Shown here: positions 26,320 to 34,625 of the stretch, one piece after another
Layout of the letters: every line of letters begins with the position of its first letter
Position numbering within the stretch: the first letter of the stretch is position 1
NCBI GenBank assembly: GCA_945861885.1
Contig: CAMAVR010000016.1
Coordinates: 1-57,081, forward strand
Reading direction: 5' to 3'
DNA: 57,081 nt
Source of the DNA: Nannocystis exedens
GTDB taxonomy: Bacteria > Myxococcota_A > Polyangia > Polyangiales > Polyangiaceae
The notes under the pieces: generated by a model
What the model saw: the letters and a program-made list of their open reading frames with translations, nothing else
The model's database searches: none
Told to the model about the DNA's origin: nothing
Position numbers and translations under genes: made by a program

Positions 26320-27893
26320 ACCGGAGCTCCCGACCCATCGATTGAGCCGTCATCGTCGACGTCTCCACCACCGCCGAGCCCGACCGCGAGCATCGCCGCG
26401 CCGATTTCAGCATCCGATGCAGTTGGAGCGAACTCCGCCACAAACTTCCCGCGCGTCATCACCAGTATCCGATCGCAAAGAGTGCGCAGTTCATTCAAGT
26501 CGGAACTGACAACAAGGACTGCAGCGCCACGGTCGGCTGCTTTTTTGGTCTGTTCGTGAATTTCTGCGGCCGCGCCTAAGTCGACGCCCCGCGTCGGGTG
26601 CGACATCACGAGCACCGACGAATCGCCACGCATGACGCGCGCAATTGCCCGTGCGACGACGATTTTTTGCTGATTTCCACCCGAGAGATCGCGGGCTTTT
26701 GCTGACAACTCCGCCGGCACGACCCCCCCACTCGCGAGCCGACGGGCCGCCTCGTCTGCCATTTTTCCGAAGTCGATCACCCCCGCGCGAGAAAATCGCT
26801 TTAGCTCACCGAGAACGAGATTATCTTCAACGGTCGCATCGAGAACGAGACCATCGCGATGCCTGTCTTCGTAAATGACAATCGCGTTTGGCTGCTCTTG
26901 CCCAACGACAGTGATAACGCCTGCATCGGCATTCTCGAGGCCGCCTAAAACTTCGACGAGTTCGCGCTGACCGTTCCCTTCGATCCCTGCGACGCCGACG
27001 ACTTCACCGTCGTGAATCACGAGGTCGACTCCGACAAGATCGGGCGCGCGAGCAAGCTGTTCGATGATCAGACGTCGCTGCTTTGTCCCTTTTGTTGCTT
27101 CCGCGCGCGGCACGGTCGTCGGTAGTTCACCGCCCATCATCGCTGCAGAAAGCTGCTTGATCTCTTCTTGCGCTTTGGGCGATCGCGCATTTGCAATTCG
27201 GTCGCGCGTCTCGACGACGACGCCGTGTCGCATCACGGTAACGGTGTCGGCGTGCGCCTGAACTTCATCGAGCTTGTGGGTGACGACGACAATCGCGCGC
27301 CCTTCATCTGCGAGTTTTCGTAGCAGCGCGTAGAGCGGCGCCGTTTCACTTGGCGCCAACACCGCGGTCGGTTCATCGAGAATTAAGACTTGCGCGTTGC
27401 GATAAAGCGCTCGAATAATTTCGAGTCGTTGGCGATCACCGACGCCCAAACTCCCCACCGGAACGTCAAGTGGCAACGCGACTCCGAGGTGCGATGCGAT
27501 CGATGCAATGCGCGACCTGGCGGCCTCGGTTTTTAGGCGGCCTACTGCATCGACCGTTTCGACGCCTAAAATGACATTCTCGACGGCGGTAAAAACCTCG
27601 ACGAGGGCAAAATGCTGCTGAACGATGCCGATTCCGCGAGTGAGTGCGATAGCTGCGTTGTACGGGGCTACCGGGACATCATCGATGAGAATCGTACCCG
27701 AATCGGGCGGGATGACGCCGGCCGCGATTTTCAAAAAAGTGCTCTTTCCAGCACCATTTTGGCCAATAACGGTATGAATGCGGCCAGGCTTTATTGTAAG
27801 CGAGGCGCCGCGCACCGCTTGCACGAGGCCATACCGCTTATAAATGTCACGGAGCTGGAGGGCAGTCACCAAGTAGCGTTTGTACAATGTCAT
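26316..27893 (-). CDS. ABC transporter ATPase with two nucleotide-binding domains (nucleoside/simple sugar type)
   Basis: 525 residues from the ATG at 27893; a GTG at 27869 is also possible, and the frame before 27893 has no homology. Domain 1 has Walker A GQNGAGKST (about 44-52), signature-like 'GVGDRQRLEIIRAL' and Walker B 'VLILDEPTAVL'. Domain 2 lacks a normal Walker A (VAGIEGNGQREL), keeps LSGGNQQKIVVARA and 'VLVMSHPTRGVD'. This asymmetric pair is typical of RbsA/YufO-class ATPases. No BMP-family substrate-binding lipoprotein is found next to it, which is unusual because those genes are normally adjacent. Divergent from the small gene at 27975. Confidence 0.9.
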   Translation of the reverse strand: MTLYKRYLVTALQLRDIYKRYGLVQAVRGASLTIKPGRIHTVIGQNGAGKSTFLKIAAGVIPPDSGTILIDDVPVAPYNAAIALTRGIGIVQQHFALVEVFTAVENVILGVETVDAVGRLKTEAARSRIASIASHLGVALPLDVPVGSLGVGDRQRLEIIRALYRNAQVLILDEPTAVLAPSETAPLYALLRKLADEGRAIVVVTHKLDEVQAHADTVTVMRHGVVVETRDRIANARSPKAQEEIKQLSAAMMGGELPTTVPRAEATKGTKQRRLIIEQLARAPDLVGVDLVIHDGEVVGVAGIEGNGQRELVEVLGGLENADAGVITVVGQEQPNAIVIYEDRHRDGLVLDATVEDNLVLGELKRFSRAGVIDFGKMADEAARRLASGGVVPAELSAKARDLSGGNQQKIVVARAIARVMRGDSSVLVMSHPTRGVDLGAAAEIHEQTKKAADRGAAVLVVSSDLNELRTLCDRILVMTRGKFVAEFAPTASDAEIGAAMLAVGLGGGGDVDDDGSIDGSGAPV

Positions 27894-27974
27894 TCGCCCG
27901 GGGGCCAACCCGCAATGGCCAGTTCGTGCATTCGGGCCGTGCTTCTCGGGGCAACTGATGGTAGCGAATAGCCA

Positions 27975-28196
27975 ATGACCGCAAAAGCGCCCCCAATTAC
28001 GGCGCAGCAACATGCCAATTATCTCGATTATCGCGAGCGGCATATGTACTTCGCCCGCTCGACCCCACGGCTCTCGATGAGCGAATATGTCGCTTCCGAC
28101 GCTGAATTTAGGGCACTTGATGCCCGTGGCGACAAGCGGGACGACGAAGAAGAAGAGCGCCATCAAGTGCTGGCGAAGCTCCTATTTCGAGACTAA
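27975..28196 (+). CDS. small hypothetical protein, 73 residues
   Basis: Acidic, charged and helical throughout, with a Lys/Asp/Glu-rich C terminus (DKRDDEEEERHQVLAKLLF). No signal peptide, membrane segment or cysteine. Kept as a gene because it sits in an otherwise empty divergent space, ends 10 bases before the recognisable zinc-ribbon-like gene, and reads on the same strand, so the two look like an operon. No ribosome binding site of note. Homologues not recognised. Confidence 0.5.
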   Translation: MTAKAPPITAQQHANYLDYRERHMYFARSTPRLSMSEYVASDAEFRALDARGDKRDDEEEERHQVLAKLLFRD

Positions 28197-28206
28197 ACCT
28201 TCGCGG

Positions 28207-28506
28207 ATGAAGAGAGCACCCCGCCTATCAAAGCGTGAACGACGCGAAGCGGCCCCGGTGACGGAGGCGCATAACCACCAACATACTCATCAAGCGCACC
28301 AAGGGGGTCAGCACATCCACTGCACCGCATGTGGGCGCCATCTTGATGACTCCGAGTTCGACGAGCCGGCGACGGCAACGGTCGTGTCGTGCCAGCACAA
28401 AGGGTATTTCCCTTCATGCACAAAGTGCGTAGCCGAAACGCAGCGGCGCCTAGATGAGCACGATAGAACAGGGAAGCCGGTGCAAGCAGCAGCAGCGTTT
28501 CATTAG
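28207..28506 (+). CDS. small protein with a zinc-ribbon-like cysteine set
   Basis: 99 residues from the ATG at 28207. A basic start (MKRAPRLSKRERREA), a His-rich spacer (HNHQHTHQAHQGGQHIH), then cysteines in two pairs separated by about 30 residues: CTAC (GRHLDDSEF) and C...CTKC (SCQHKGYFPSCTKC), which could bind zinc. I recall this pattern as a conserved hypothetical in Myxococcota, from memory only. No enzyme or DNA-binding motif is evident. It ends just before the long palindrome at 28514. Confidence 0.65.
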   Translation: MKRAPRLSKRERREAAPVTEAHNHQHTHQAHQGGQHIHCTACGRHLDDSEFDEPATATVVSCQHKGYFPSCTKCVAETQRRLDEHDRTGKPVQAAAAFH

Positions 28507-28513
28507 TCCGCAA

Positions 28514-28609
28514 CCCGTAAACGTGCCCGTGCCCGTAAACGTGCCCGGCTTTTTCCGGCTGCCCGAAGAAAAAGCCGGGCACGTTTACGGGCACGGGCAC
28601 GTTTACGGG
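28514..28609. repeat. 41-base perfect inverted repeat, likely bidirectional terminator
   Basis: Arms of 41 bases (28514-28554 and 28569-28609) are exact reverse complements around a 14-base loop. Each arm contains CCCGTAAACGTGCCCG twice in overlapping arrangement, and the inner ends are GCTTTTT and AAAAAGC, so either transcript ends its stem near a T run. It lies between two convergent genes. A half copy is at 528-560. Confidence 0.9.
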
Positions 28610-28618
28610 ATAATTTCG

Positions 28619-29848
28619 CTACGCTAGGCCGCCCCGCTCAATCTTGTAGCCCCCGTTCGCCAGCGCGGACTCCACCTCGGCGATGTGATCGAAGCCGCGT
28701 GTTTCGATCACTAACTCCACAAGCGCCTCGCTCAAATCAATCGCGAAGGTTCTGTCGTGGTGGATTTGAACAATGTTCGCGCCGACATCAGCCAATAGCC
28801 GCGTGAGGCGCGCGAGCGAGCCGGTCGCATCGGCGATTCGCACCCAACGCCGTGCCATTCGCCCTGATTTGACCATCCCCCGCTCGATGACTCGGCTCAC
28901 CATGTGAACGTCGATGTTGCCCCCGCTGACGATCACGGCGACGTTTTGATCTTCGAGCGGCAGGCGCCTATGAACAAGCGCCGCGAGCGCCGCGGCCCCG
29001 GCCCCTTCGGCGACCGTCTTCTCCTCTTCAATCAGCATCAGCATCGCTTCGGCGATCTCTTCTTCATCGACGACAACGATGTCGTCGACATACTTCTGAA
29101 TCAATTCGAACGGCAATCGACCTACGCGTCGCACTGCGATCCCTTCGGCGAGTGTGCGCGCTGGCGAGAGCGTTGTCGGCTCACCCGATTCGAGCGCCGC
29201 TTTCATGCTCGGAAGCACCGCCGTCTGCACGCCGTAGACGCGCACGGTTGGACGCAACGCTTTGATGGCGAGTGCAACGCCGGCCGCAAGCCCCCCGCCG
29301 CCAATTGGAACGACAACCGCGTCGAGACTCGGCACCTGCTCGAGAAGCTCAAGGCCGATTGTCCCCTGCCCAGCGATCACGCGCTCATCATCGAACGCAT
29401 GCACAAACATGCGACGCTCTGCGTCGCAAATCCGCTGCGCTTCGTCGAACGCTTCGTCGTAGTTTGTGCCAAAAAGTATGACCTTGCCGCCTAATTTTCG
29501 CGTATTTTGCACTTTCGTGAGCGGCGTTGCTTCGGGCATCACAATCGTCGCATCAATGCTAAGTCGCTTCGCGTGAAGCGCGACCCCTTGCGCATGATTC
29601 CCGGCACTTGCGCAAATGACACCGCGTTTGCGCTCGGCGGTGTTCATCATCTCAAGAATGTTGCACCCGCCGCGCTCTTTGAATGAGCCGGTCATTTGCA
29701 AATTCTCAAGCTTCATCCAGCACTGGGTGCCGGTAATGCGGCTTAGCGAGGCACTGTAGGTGCACGGTGAAACAAGGCAATGTGGGGCAATGCGCAATCG
29801 CGCGGCTTCAATATCGCGAAGAGTCAGCACGCGGCTAGGGTGCGACAA
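28619..29848 (-). CDS. ilvA: threonine ammonia-lyase with C-terminal ACT-like domain
   Basis: PLP enzyme that deaminates threonine to 2-oxobutanoate, the entry to isoleucine synthesis. The PLP lysine is K57 in SFKERG; SAGNHAQG (phosphate loop) and the glycine loop PIGGGGLAAGVA are clear. Residues from about 330 form a short ACT-like regulatory region ('RIADATGSLARLTRLLADVGANIVQIHHDR'), as in the 400-residue class rather than the two-ACT 515-residue E. coli enzyme. The frame opens at a TTG (29848); a GTG at 29827 is an alternative. The TAG stop lies 10 bases after the palindrome. Confidence 0.9.
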   Translation of the reverse strand: MSHPSRVLTLRDIEAARLRIAPHCLVSPCTYSASLSRITGTQCWMKLENLQMTGSFKERGGCNILEMMNTAERKRGVICASAGNHAQGVALHAKRLSIDATIVMPEATPLTKVQNTRKLGGKVILFGTNYDEAFDEAQRICDAERRMFVHAFDDERVIAGQGTIGLELLEQVPSLDAVVVPIGGGGLAAGVALAIKALRPTVRVYGVQTAVLPSMKAALESGEPTTLSPARTLAEGIAVRRVGRLPFELIQKYVDDIVVVDEEEIAEAMLMLIEEEKTVAEGAGAAALAALVHRRLPLEDQNVAVIVSGGNIDVHMVSRVIERGMVKSGRMARRWVRIADATGSLARLTRLLADVGANIVQIHHDRTFAIDLSEALVELVIETRGFDHIAEVESALANGGYKIERGGLA

Positions 29849-29910
29849 CCGTGCGCCGTTGTCGCCTCTTTTGATTGACGGGATGCCGATTTTGGCGACA
29901 GCCTGGAAGA

Positions 29911-30204
29911 ATGAAGAGATCGGTGCTCGGGGGGGGTTTAATTTTGGGTGGAATATTGCTCGAGTTTGCGGCCGCGGCTTCGCCTTCGACCGCGACCGCG
30001 ATTGCGGCGCTGAGTGCCGATCCGAACAGCAAACTTGCGGTCGACCTTATTGCAAAAGCTCAGTTTGCAATGCTTCGCGCCGATCGCATGCGCCACGCGG
30101 GCGACGAAACGCACGCCGTGATCGCCGATCAAGTAGCGCTGCGTTGGGTCGCGGCAGCGACCGAATTAATGCTAACGATCGCCGCGGAGGCGAGAGTGCG
30201 ATGA
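29911..30204 (+). CDS. small exported protein upstream of a DUF4398-like lipoprotein
   Basis: 97 residues from the ATG at 29911, with a signal peptide (MKRSVLGGGLILGGILLEFAAAASPS) and a helical Ala/Leu-rich domain. It overlaps the next gene as ATGA, so the two are coupled. Family not firmly recognised; paired small exported proteins of this sort occur with DUF4398 proteins in Myxococcota. Confidence 0.7.
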   Translation: MKRSVLGGGLILGGILLEFAAAASPSTATAIAALSADPNSKLAVDLIAKAQFAMLRADRMRHAGDETHAVIADQVALRWVAAATELMLTIAAEARVR

Positions 30205-30530
30205 GACTTGTCGACGCAATTTTCATCAGCACAGTGACCGTCGCAATCACAGGCTGCGCGGGACAAATGCCCCTCGAATCGATCGCCAAGATGAACGAAG
30301 TGCGAGCCTCGGCCGCAGCGACCGAAGCGGCAACGGTAGCCCCCGAAGCGTTCGCCCTAGCCGACAGCGAGCGAAACGCAGCGATAGCATCGGCAAAAAA
30401 AGGCGACATACAAGGAGCAACGCTCCGATCAGAATGCGCAACAGCCGATTACTACCGAGCATTCGCAATAGCCCGCCGCATCAAGGCAGAAGCCGCGCTA
30501 GCTGCAAAGACAAATCAAAAATCCCGCTAA
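30201..30530 (+). CDS. DUF4398-like lipoprotein
   Basis: 109 residues with lipobox AITGC and then an Ala/Glu-rich helical domain (VRASAAATEAATVAPEAFALADSERNAAIASAKKG and the following helix). DUF4398 proteins are small envelope proteins of helical hairpin form, often next to an OmpA-type peptidoglycan-binding protein; none is present here. Start ATG is shared with the upstream stop (ATGA). Confidence 0.7.
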   Translation: MRLVDAIFISTVTVAITGCAGQMPLESIAKMNEVRASAAATEAATVAPEAFALADSERNAAIASAKKGDIQGATLRSECATADYYRAFAIARRIKAEAALAAKTNQKSR

Positions 30531-30567
30531 ACTCCTTTGCGCCTTAGCGGCAAAAAATCTCTGCAAC

Positions 30568-31278
30568 TTAGCGGCTTTCCGCTACAAATTTGTACCCGAA
30601 CCCATACACCGTGACGATGTGCTCTGGCTTCTCCGGCGACCGTTCGATCTTTTTTCGTAATTTTACGATAAAATTGTCAACTGTACGGTTGGTCGACAGC
30701 GGCTCGAGCCCCCAAATTTTGGACAAAATTTCGTCGCGACTGACCGCTTGGCCCGCTCGTTCGACCAGAAGGCGAAGCAGCTCGACTTCGAAAAACGACA
30801 GCGGCTCTGTCGCCTCTCCGCCCCCGCGCGTTGTGATTGTGTGCGCCGACAGGTTGACTGTCACCCCATCGATCTCGAGCACTTCGGGTGCACCCGACTG
30901 CCGCGACGCCCGTCGTAAAAGCGCACGCATCCTAGCGATCAGCTCATTCACGCTGAACGGCTTCGTCACGTAGTCGTCGGCTCCGACATCGAGCCCACGA
31001 ATTTTGTCGGTCTCTTGTGACCGCGCAGTCAGCATGATGAGCGGAACAACCGAGCTCCAACGACGAAGCTCTTCGCAAACGGTGTATCCGCTCACGTCTG
31101 GCAGCATGATATCGAGAATCACAAGATCGGGAGACTCAGCCCGAGCAAGCGCAACCCCCTCGCGCCCCTTGCCAGACGAAAGAACGTGAAACCCCTCAAA
31201 TTCAAGCGCGTCACGAAGCCCCATCACAATCTGAGGCTCATCTTCAATCAACAAAACAGTCTTCTTAGGCGCGCTCAT
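30568..31278 (-). CDS. response regulator, OmpR/PhoB family
   Basis: Transcription regulator of 236 residues: receiver (1-120) with D56 (DLVILDIMLPD), D12/E13 and 'VTKPFSVNEL', then a winged-helix DNA-binding domain (about 135-232) with 'LSFFEVELLRLLVERAGQAVSRDEILSKIW' and 'NRTVDNFIVKLRKKIE'. The C-terminal 'IVTVYGFGYKFV' is the usual end. No histidine kinase gene is adjacent on either side, so the partner must be elsewhere. It is convergent with the DUF4398-like gene. Confidence 0.95.
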   Translation of the reverse strand: MSAPKKTVLLIEDEPQIVMGLRDALEFEGFHVLSSGKGREGVALARAESPDLVILDIMLPDVSGYTVCEELRRWSSVVPLIMLTARSQETDKIRGLDVGADDYVTKPFSVNELIARMRALLRRASRQSGAPEVLEIDGVTVNLSAHTITTRGGGEATEPLSFFEVELLRLLVERAGQAVSRDEILSKIWGLEPLSTNRTVDNFIVKLRKKIERSPEKPEHIVTVYGFGYKFVAESR

Positions 31279-31318
31279 TACGATTTACGGCGTTTGGCTT
31301 GGGCGTATATGGCGAACG

Positions 31319-32251
31319 CTATGGCTTTCCGGCTGCGAACACTTCGTCGGCGCTTTTTGCATTTGCTGCCCGGCGGAGCCACTCGTCAAAAAGCACGACA
31401 TCTGTATTGGACACAACGCGTGCACGCTGGCTAACTGACACGGCTACACCACGGGCGGCGAGGATCAGTAAGATCGACTCTGCCTTCCCTTTGGCCTCCC
31501 CTTCGGCTTTGCCCTCGGCTTTGCCCTCGGCTTTACCTTCGGTCTTCCCCTGACCGTAGTACTTTCGCGCGAACTCTGTTTTGTATTGAAACCCTTGTGC
31601 TTCCATCATCGCCTCCACGGCTGCGCGTACTTTGTCGCTGAGTGTATACCAAATATAATCGCGATAAAACAGCTCTCGATCGCCTTCAATTTGCGCCAAA
31701 ATTCCCAGAGTTGTGATGACAACTTCGGCGCCACCGTCGCCGTTACCGTGCGCCAAGCTCGACAGTACGGCAAGCTCTGGAAAACGCTCCCCGAGCTCGA
31801 TATTTGCTCGCGTTACTTTTGGAACGCGGCTCAAGTTCACCACGAGCGGCTTTAGAACAAACCCTGGGTGCCCAATTTCAATCGGGCGCGATGCCCATTT
31901 CTCGATCTTGTCATCTGGAACGAGCACCACGAGAAACGTTGGGCAGCCGCTGCTCGACCGCTCGCCGACAAGGTAGACGGGCCACGACTGCCGCTTACCT
32001 TCATCGGTAACAAGTTGATTCTCGAGCACACAACTGCATACCGGCTTGCCGGTAGTGTTTACGAATCGCAGCACCAGGTCGGCCGCAAATTGCGCCGTGA
32101 CGAGTTGCGACATGTGTGAATCAGCGATCTGAATTGATGCGTGATCCGGAAGCGGAAAGTCGAGCACTGCGCGCAGAAGCGTCTCAAGCACTTCGGGGCG
32201 TTGGCGAATAAGATCGAGCGGCACTTCATGGCGGGGAGATGGAGAGCTCAT
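31319..32251 (-). CDS. Rpn-like / PD-(D/E)XK-type cytosolic protein with KAEG repeats
   Basis: 310 residues. I recognise the arrangement 'MSSPSPRHEVPLDLIRQRPEVLETLLRAVL ... YLVGERSSSGCPTFLVVLVPDD ... GHPGFVLKPLVV' from a family abundant in myxobacteria, loosely related to Rpn/YhgA transposase-like nucleases. Residues after 230 hold tandem GKAEGKAEG units, then a leucine-rich C terminus (DEWLRRAANAKSADEVF). The ATG at 32251 has GAGGGGGCT upstream; the frame also starts at 32263. Nuclease activity is inferred from the family, and the metal-binding residues are not fully clear. Confidence 0.72.
   Translation of the reverse strand: MSSPSPRHEVPLDLIRQRPEVLETLLRAVLDFPLPDHASIQIADSHMSQLVTAQFAADLVLRFVNTTGKPVCSCVLENQLVTDEGKRQSWPVYLVGERSSSGCPTFLVVLVPDDKIEKWASRPIEIGHPGFVLKPLVVNLSRVPKVTRANIELGERFPELAVLSSLAHGNGDGGAEVVITTLGILAQIEGDRELFYRDYIWYTLSDKVRAAVEAMMEAQGFQYKTEFARKYYGQGKTEGKAEGKAEGKAEGEAKGKAESILLILAARGVAVSVSQRARVVSNTDVVLFDEWLRRAANAKSADEVFAAGKP
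31482..31553. repeat. in-frame short tandem repeat in the Rpn-like gene
   Basis: Five or six imperfect copies of a 12-base unit close to CTTCGGCTTTGC/CTCGGCTTTGCC. On the minus strand it encodes G-K-A-E-G repeats. It keeps the reading frame, so length change would only alter the linker. Short repeats of this kind often change copy number. Confidence 0.8.
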
Positions 32252-32327
32252 GAGCCCCCTCATTAGTCATCCGCTGGGCGGACGAGATAGATCAAATCGC
32301 TGACTCAGCCGCTAAAGACGCGGCGAC

Positions 32328-34583
32328 CTACCGAGCGACTTCGTCAGTGCTTTTTATGCATTGCAGGAAGGTTGTGGCTCCTGGCTTTGGGCTTCCGCTG
32401 GCTGAAAACTTAATGGCTTGCGGGCAGTTGCCTGCGGCTCCTCCAGTGACGTAGCACCAGCCTGTTTTGTCGGAACTTTCGCAGGATATTGTTGTGTCGG
32501 CGTTCAAAATTTGCTCGATCTCGCAGACCGGCTTTTTCGAAACGTCGTTTCCGGCCAATTTTTGCGCTTGGCGAAAGCGCTCTTGCGTTGTTTCGCTTGG
32601 GATCTTTCTCCCTAGCTTTGTGCATTCGCTCTCTGGCCCATCTGTCCCTATAACTTCTAGTAGGAGGCAGGGGATATTCCCGTCGGCGTCGGCGTCGAGC
32701 TTTTCGGCTAGGCATTGCGGCGCTAGCGTTGCTCGCAGACGATCTACAAGTGTGGCCATTGCCGGGCGATAGCCCGATAGATGCGGCGCATCGGCTGTTT
32801 TTTCTTCGGGCATCCCGCAAATTGAGGAGACGACGGCTTGATTTTTTAACGCTCGCGCTAACGACAGCTCGCTAATGCAAGGATATGCCTTGCCGCGCAC
32901 CTGCATTGTCGGATCGCTTGGATCGCACAAGGGATTGTCGGCCCCGGGACCGCAGTCGCATGTATCGGAATATGTAACGCCGGCCCCACAGTTTCGCGGT
33001 GTTTGCAACTTGAACGTGCAAGCGTACTGGAAATCGTTGCCCTTTGTTGCAAAGTCGAGCCCTAGGCTCTTTGGCACATCGGGGCGCGGCGATATCGATT
33101 CGACCATTCGTGGATCGACCCCGGTAAAATTGTAGTTCAGCGGATCTTGCCCGACAATTTTTACCCAGTCGCTGTCGCTGAGCGCCGACTTGAACACCGG
33201 GGGCGTCGCCTTTGCATCGACGGTAAGCAAATCCCATGGGACGCCGGTAATTGCGAGAAAGTAAACTTGATCGGGCGTTCGCGGCCCTGCCTCTAGAGTG
33301 CACAGCGATTTGTTGATCGCATCCGACTCATTGGCCGGAACCTCCCTTGGGAGCGACTGTGCGAAAATTGGATTGGTGCACGGCTTGACCGTCCCGTCGT
33401 AGTTCCCGTTGGAATCGTGTTCGGTTAGCCGATTTGGAACTGTCCGCGACGTAAACCCGTCGATGTAGCGCTGAATCGGAAACTGCGGATTAACGCCAAA
33501 TCGCTCCTTCATGTGAAAGAGCCGCGTGTTGCCCTGATCTTCTTCGCGCGGGTACTTACCCCCGGTTACTTTGCAATTTGGGTCGTTTTTTGCCGCTTCG
33601 TTTTCGCACGACATGCACTTTGGGCCGACTGGATCGGTTGCGCATGCCTCGGTCGCGCGGGGCGCCGCGTAATCGGAATTGTTTTCTAAAAACAAATAGC
33701 CGTAGCCATTTAGCGCGACCGGATCGATGTCGGACTCGTTCTCGTCGGTGATCACCACAACCGCGAGTAGCGAATCGGGGCGCAAAAAGTCGGCGCGCTG
33801 CTTCAATAGCACCGCGTCAATCCCCGTGAGCGAGGCTGGCGCATATGCATTTGATGCGCCGGTTGGTTGAAGCGTAACCGACTCATACGGATCGGGCTGC
33901 ATCAAAAACCGATAGACAGCCTCGAGCTGATGCTCGTAGCCGCAGCCGAACTCGTGAACCCCTTTGACCATTTCTTGAAAATTGTCGCGCAGCGCCGCCG
34001 CTTTTATAATCGGCTTCGACGGCGCTTCTTTGCCCGCATTGGCCGGATTTGACGTTGGAAACCAGGCGAGTAAATTCGACGTGTCGGCTCCGTCGCTCGG
34101 CACTTCATTCGCCCCGACGCGATTGACGAGATGGGCTTTGTCGTCGTTGTGGCGATTGAGCGCGTCGTTCGTTGGGCTTTTTGCGCTTGCTGGGCAGCTC
34201 TTTGAGCCTCGACCGCCTAGCGACGACGATACGATGCCGAGGTGCATATCGTGCACCGGCGCGAACTCAGGACTCTGACCTGCTGGGCAGGCGCCCCCTT
34301 TCGACTGCCCCTGAGACACACCCTGCCCATCGACGCAGAGCGGATTGACGAGGCGGTCTACGAGATCAGGGACGGCCTGGCCAAGCATCTCTTGCTTGTC
34401 CCCCATTGATGTCGAATTATCGATCATGAAGAGCAGATCGACTTTGTCGATCGACTTATTGCTGATCGCGTTGGTGTGGCTCATCTTCCGCGTCGCGTGC
34501 TGATCGACAACCGGCCTCGATAAACAGCTGACCAAACTCGCGCCTAAGACTGCAACGCCCCATGCGAAATTGCGCTCACTCAT
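32328..34583 (-). CDS. VWA-domain lipoprotein, large, cysteine-containing
   Basis: 751 residues with lipobox ASLVSC. The mature protein carries a von Willebrand A-like domain: strand LLFMIDNSTSMGDKQEML near residues 50-65 has the MIDAS D-x-S-x-S, and a later 'LLAVVVITDENESDI' is the typical second strand. Many cysteines (CATDPVGPKCMSCENEAAKNDPNC, CDCGPGADNPLC) suggest disulfides. I recognise this type from myxobacterial genomes, where it is annotated as hypothetical; function unknown, probably a metal-dependent adhesion or binding module at the cell surface. The ATG has a strong site (GAGGAGCGG). uvrC lies 42 bases upstream, but co-regulation is not evident. Confidence 0.82.
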   Translation of the reverse strand: MSERNFAWGVAVLGASLVSCLSRPVVDQHATRKMSHTNAISNKSIDKVDLLFMIDNSTSMGDKQEMLGQAVPDLVDRLVNPLCVDGQGVSQGQSKGGACPAGQSPEFAPVHDMHLGIVSSSLGGRGSKSCPASAKSPTNDALNRHNDDKAHLVNRVGANEVPSDGADTSNLLAWFPTSNPANAGKEAPSKPIIKAAALRDNFQEMVKGVHEFGCGYEHQLEAVYRFLMQPDPYESVTLQPTGASNAYAPASLTGIDAVLLKQRADFLRPDSLLAVVVITDENESDIDPVALNGYGYLFLENNSDYAAPRATEACATDPVGPKCMSCENEAAKNDPNCKVTGGKYPREEDQGNTRLFHMKERFGVNPQFPIQRYIDGFTSRTVPNRLTEHDSNGNYDGTVKPCTNPIFAQSLPREVPANESDAINKSLCTLEAGPRTPDQVYFLAITGVPWDLLTVDAKATPPVFKSALSDSDWVKIVGQDPLNYNFTGVDPRMVESISPRPDVPKSLGLDFATKGNDFQYACTFKLQTPRNCGAGVTYSDTCDCGPGADNPLCDPSDPTMQVRGKAYPCISELSLARALKNQAVVSSICGMPEEKTADAPHLSGYRPAMATLVDRLRATLAPQCLAEKLDADADGNIPCLLLEVIGTDGPESECTKLGRKIPSETTQERFRQAQKLAGNDVSKKPVCEIEQILNADTTISCESSDKTGWCYVTGGAAGNCPQAIKFSASGSPKPGATTFLQCIKSTDEVAR

Positions 34584-34625
34584 ATTCCGCTCCTCTTTCG
34601 CGATTTTCTATGAATGGCGCGACCA

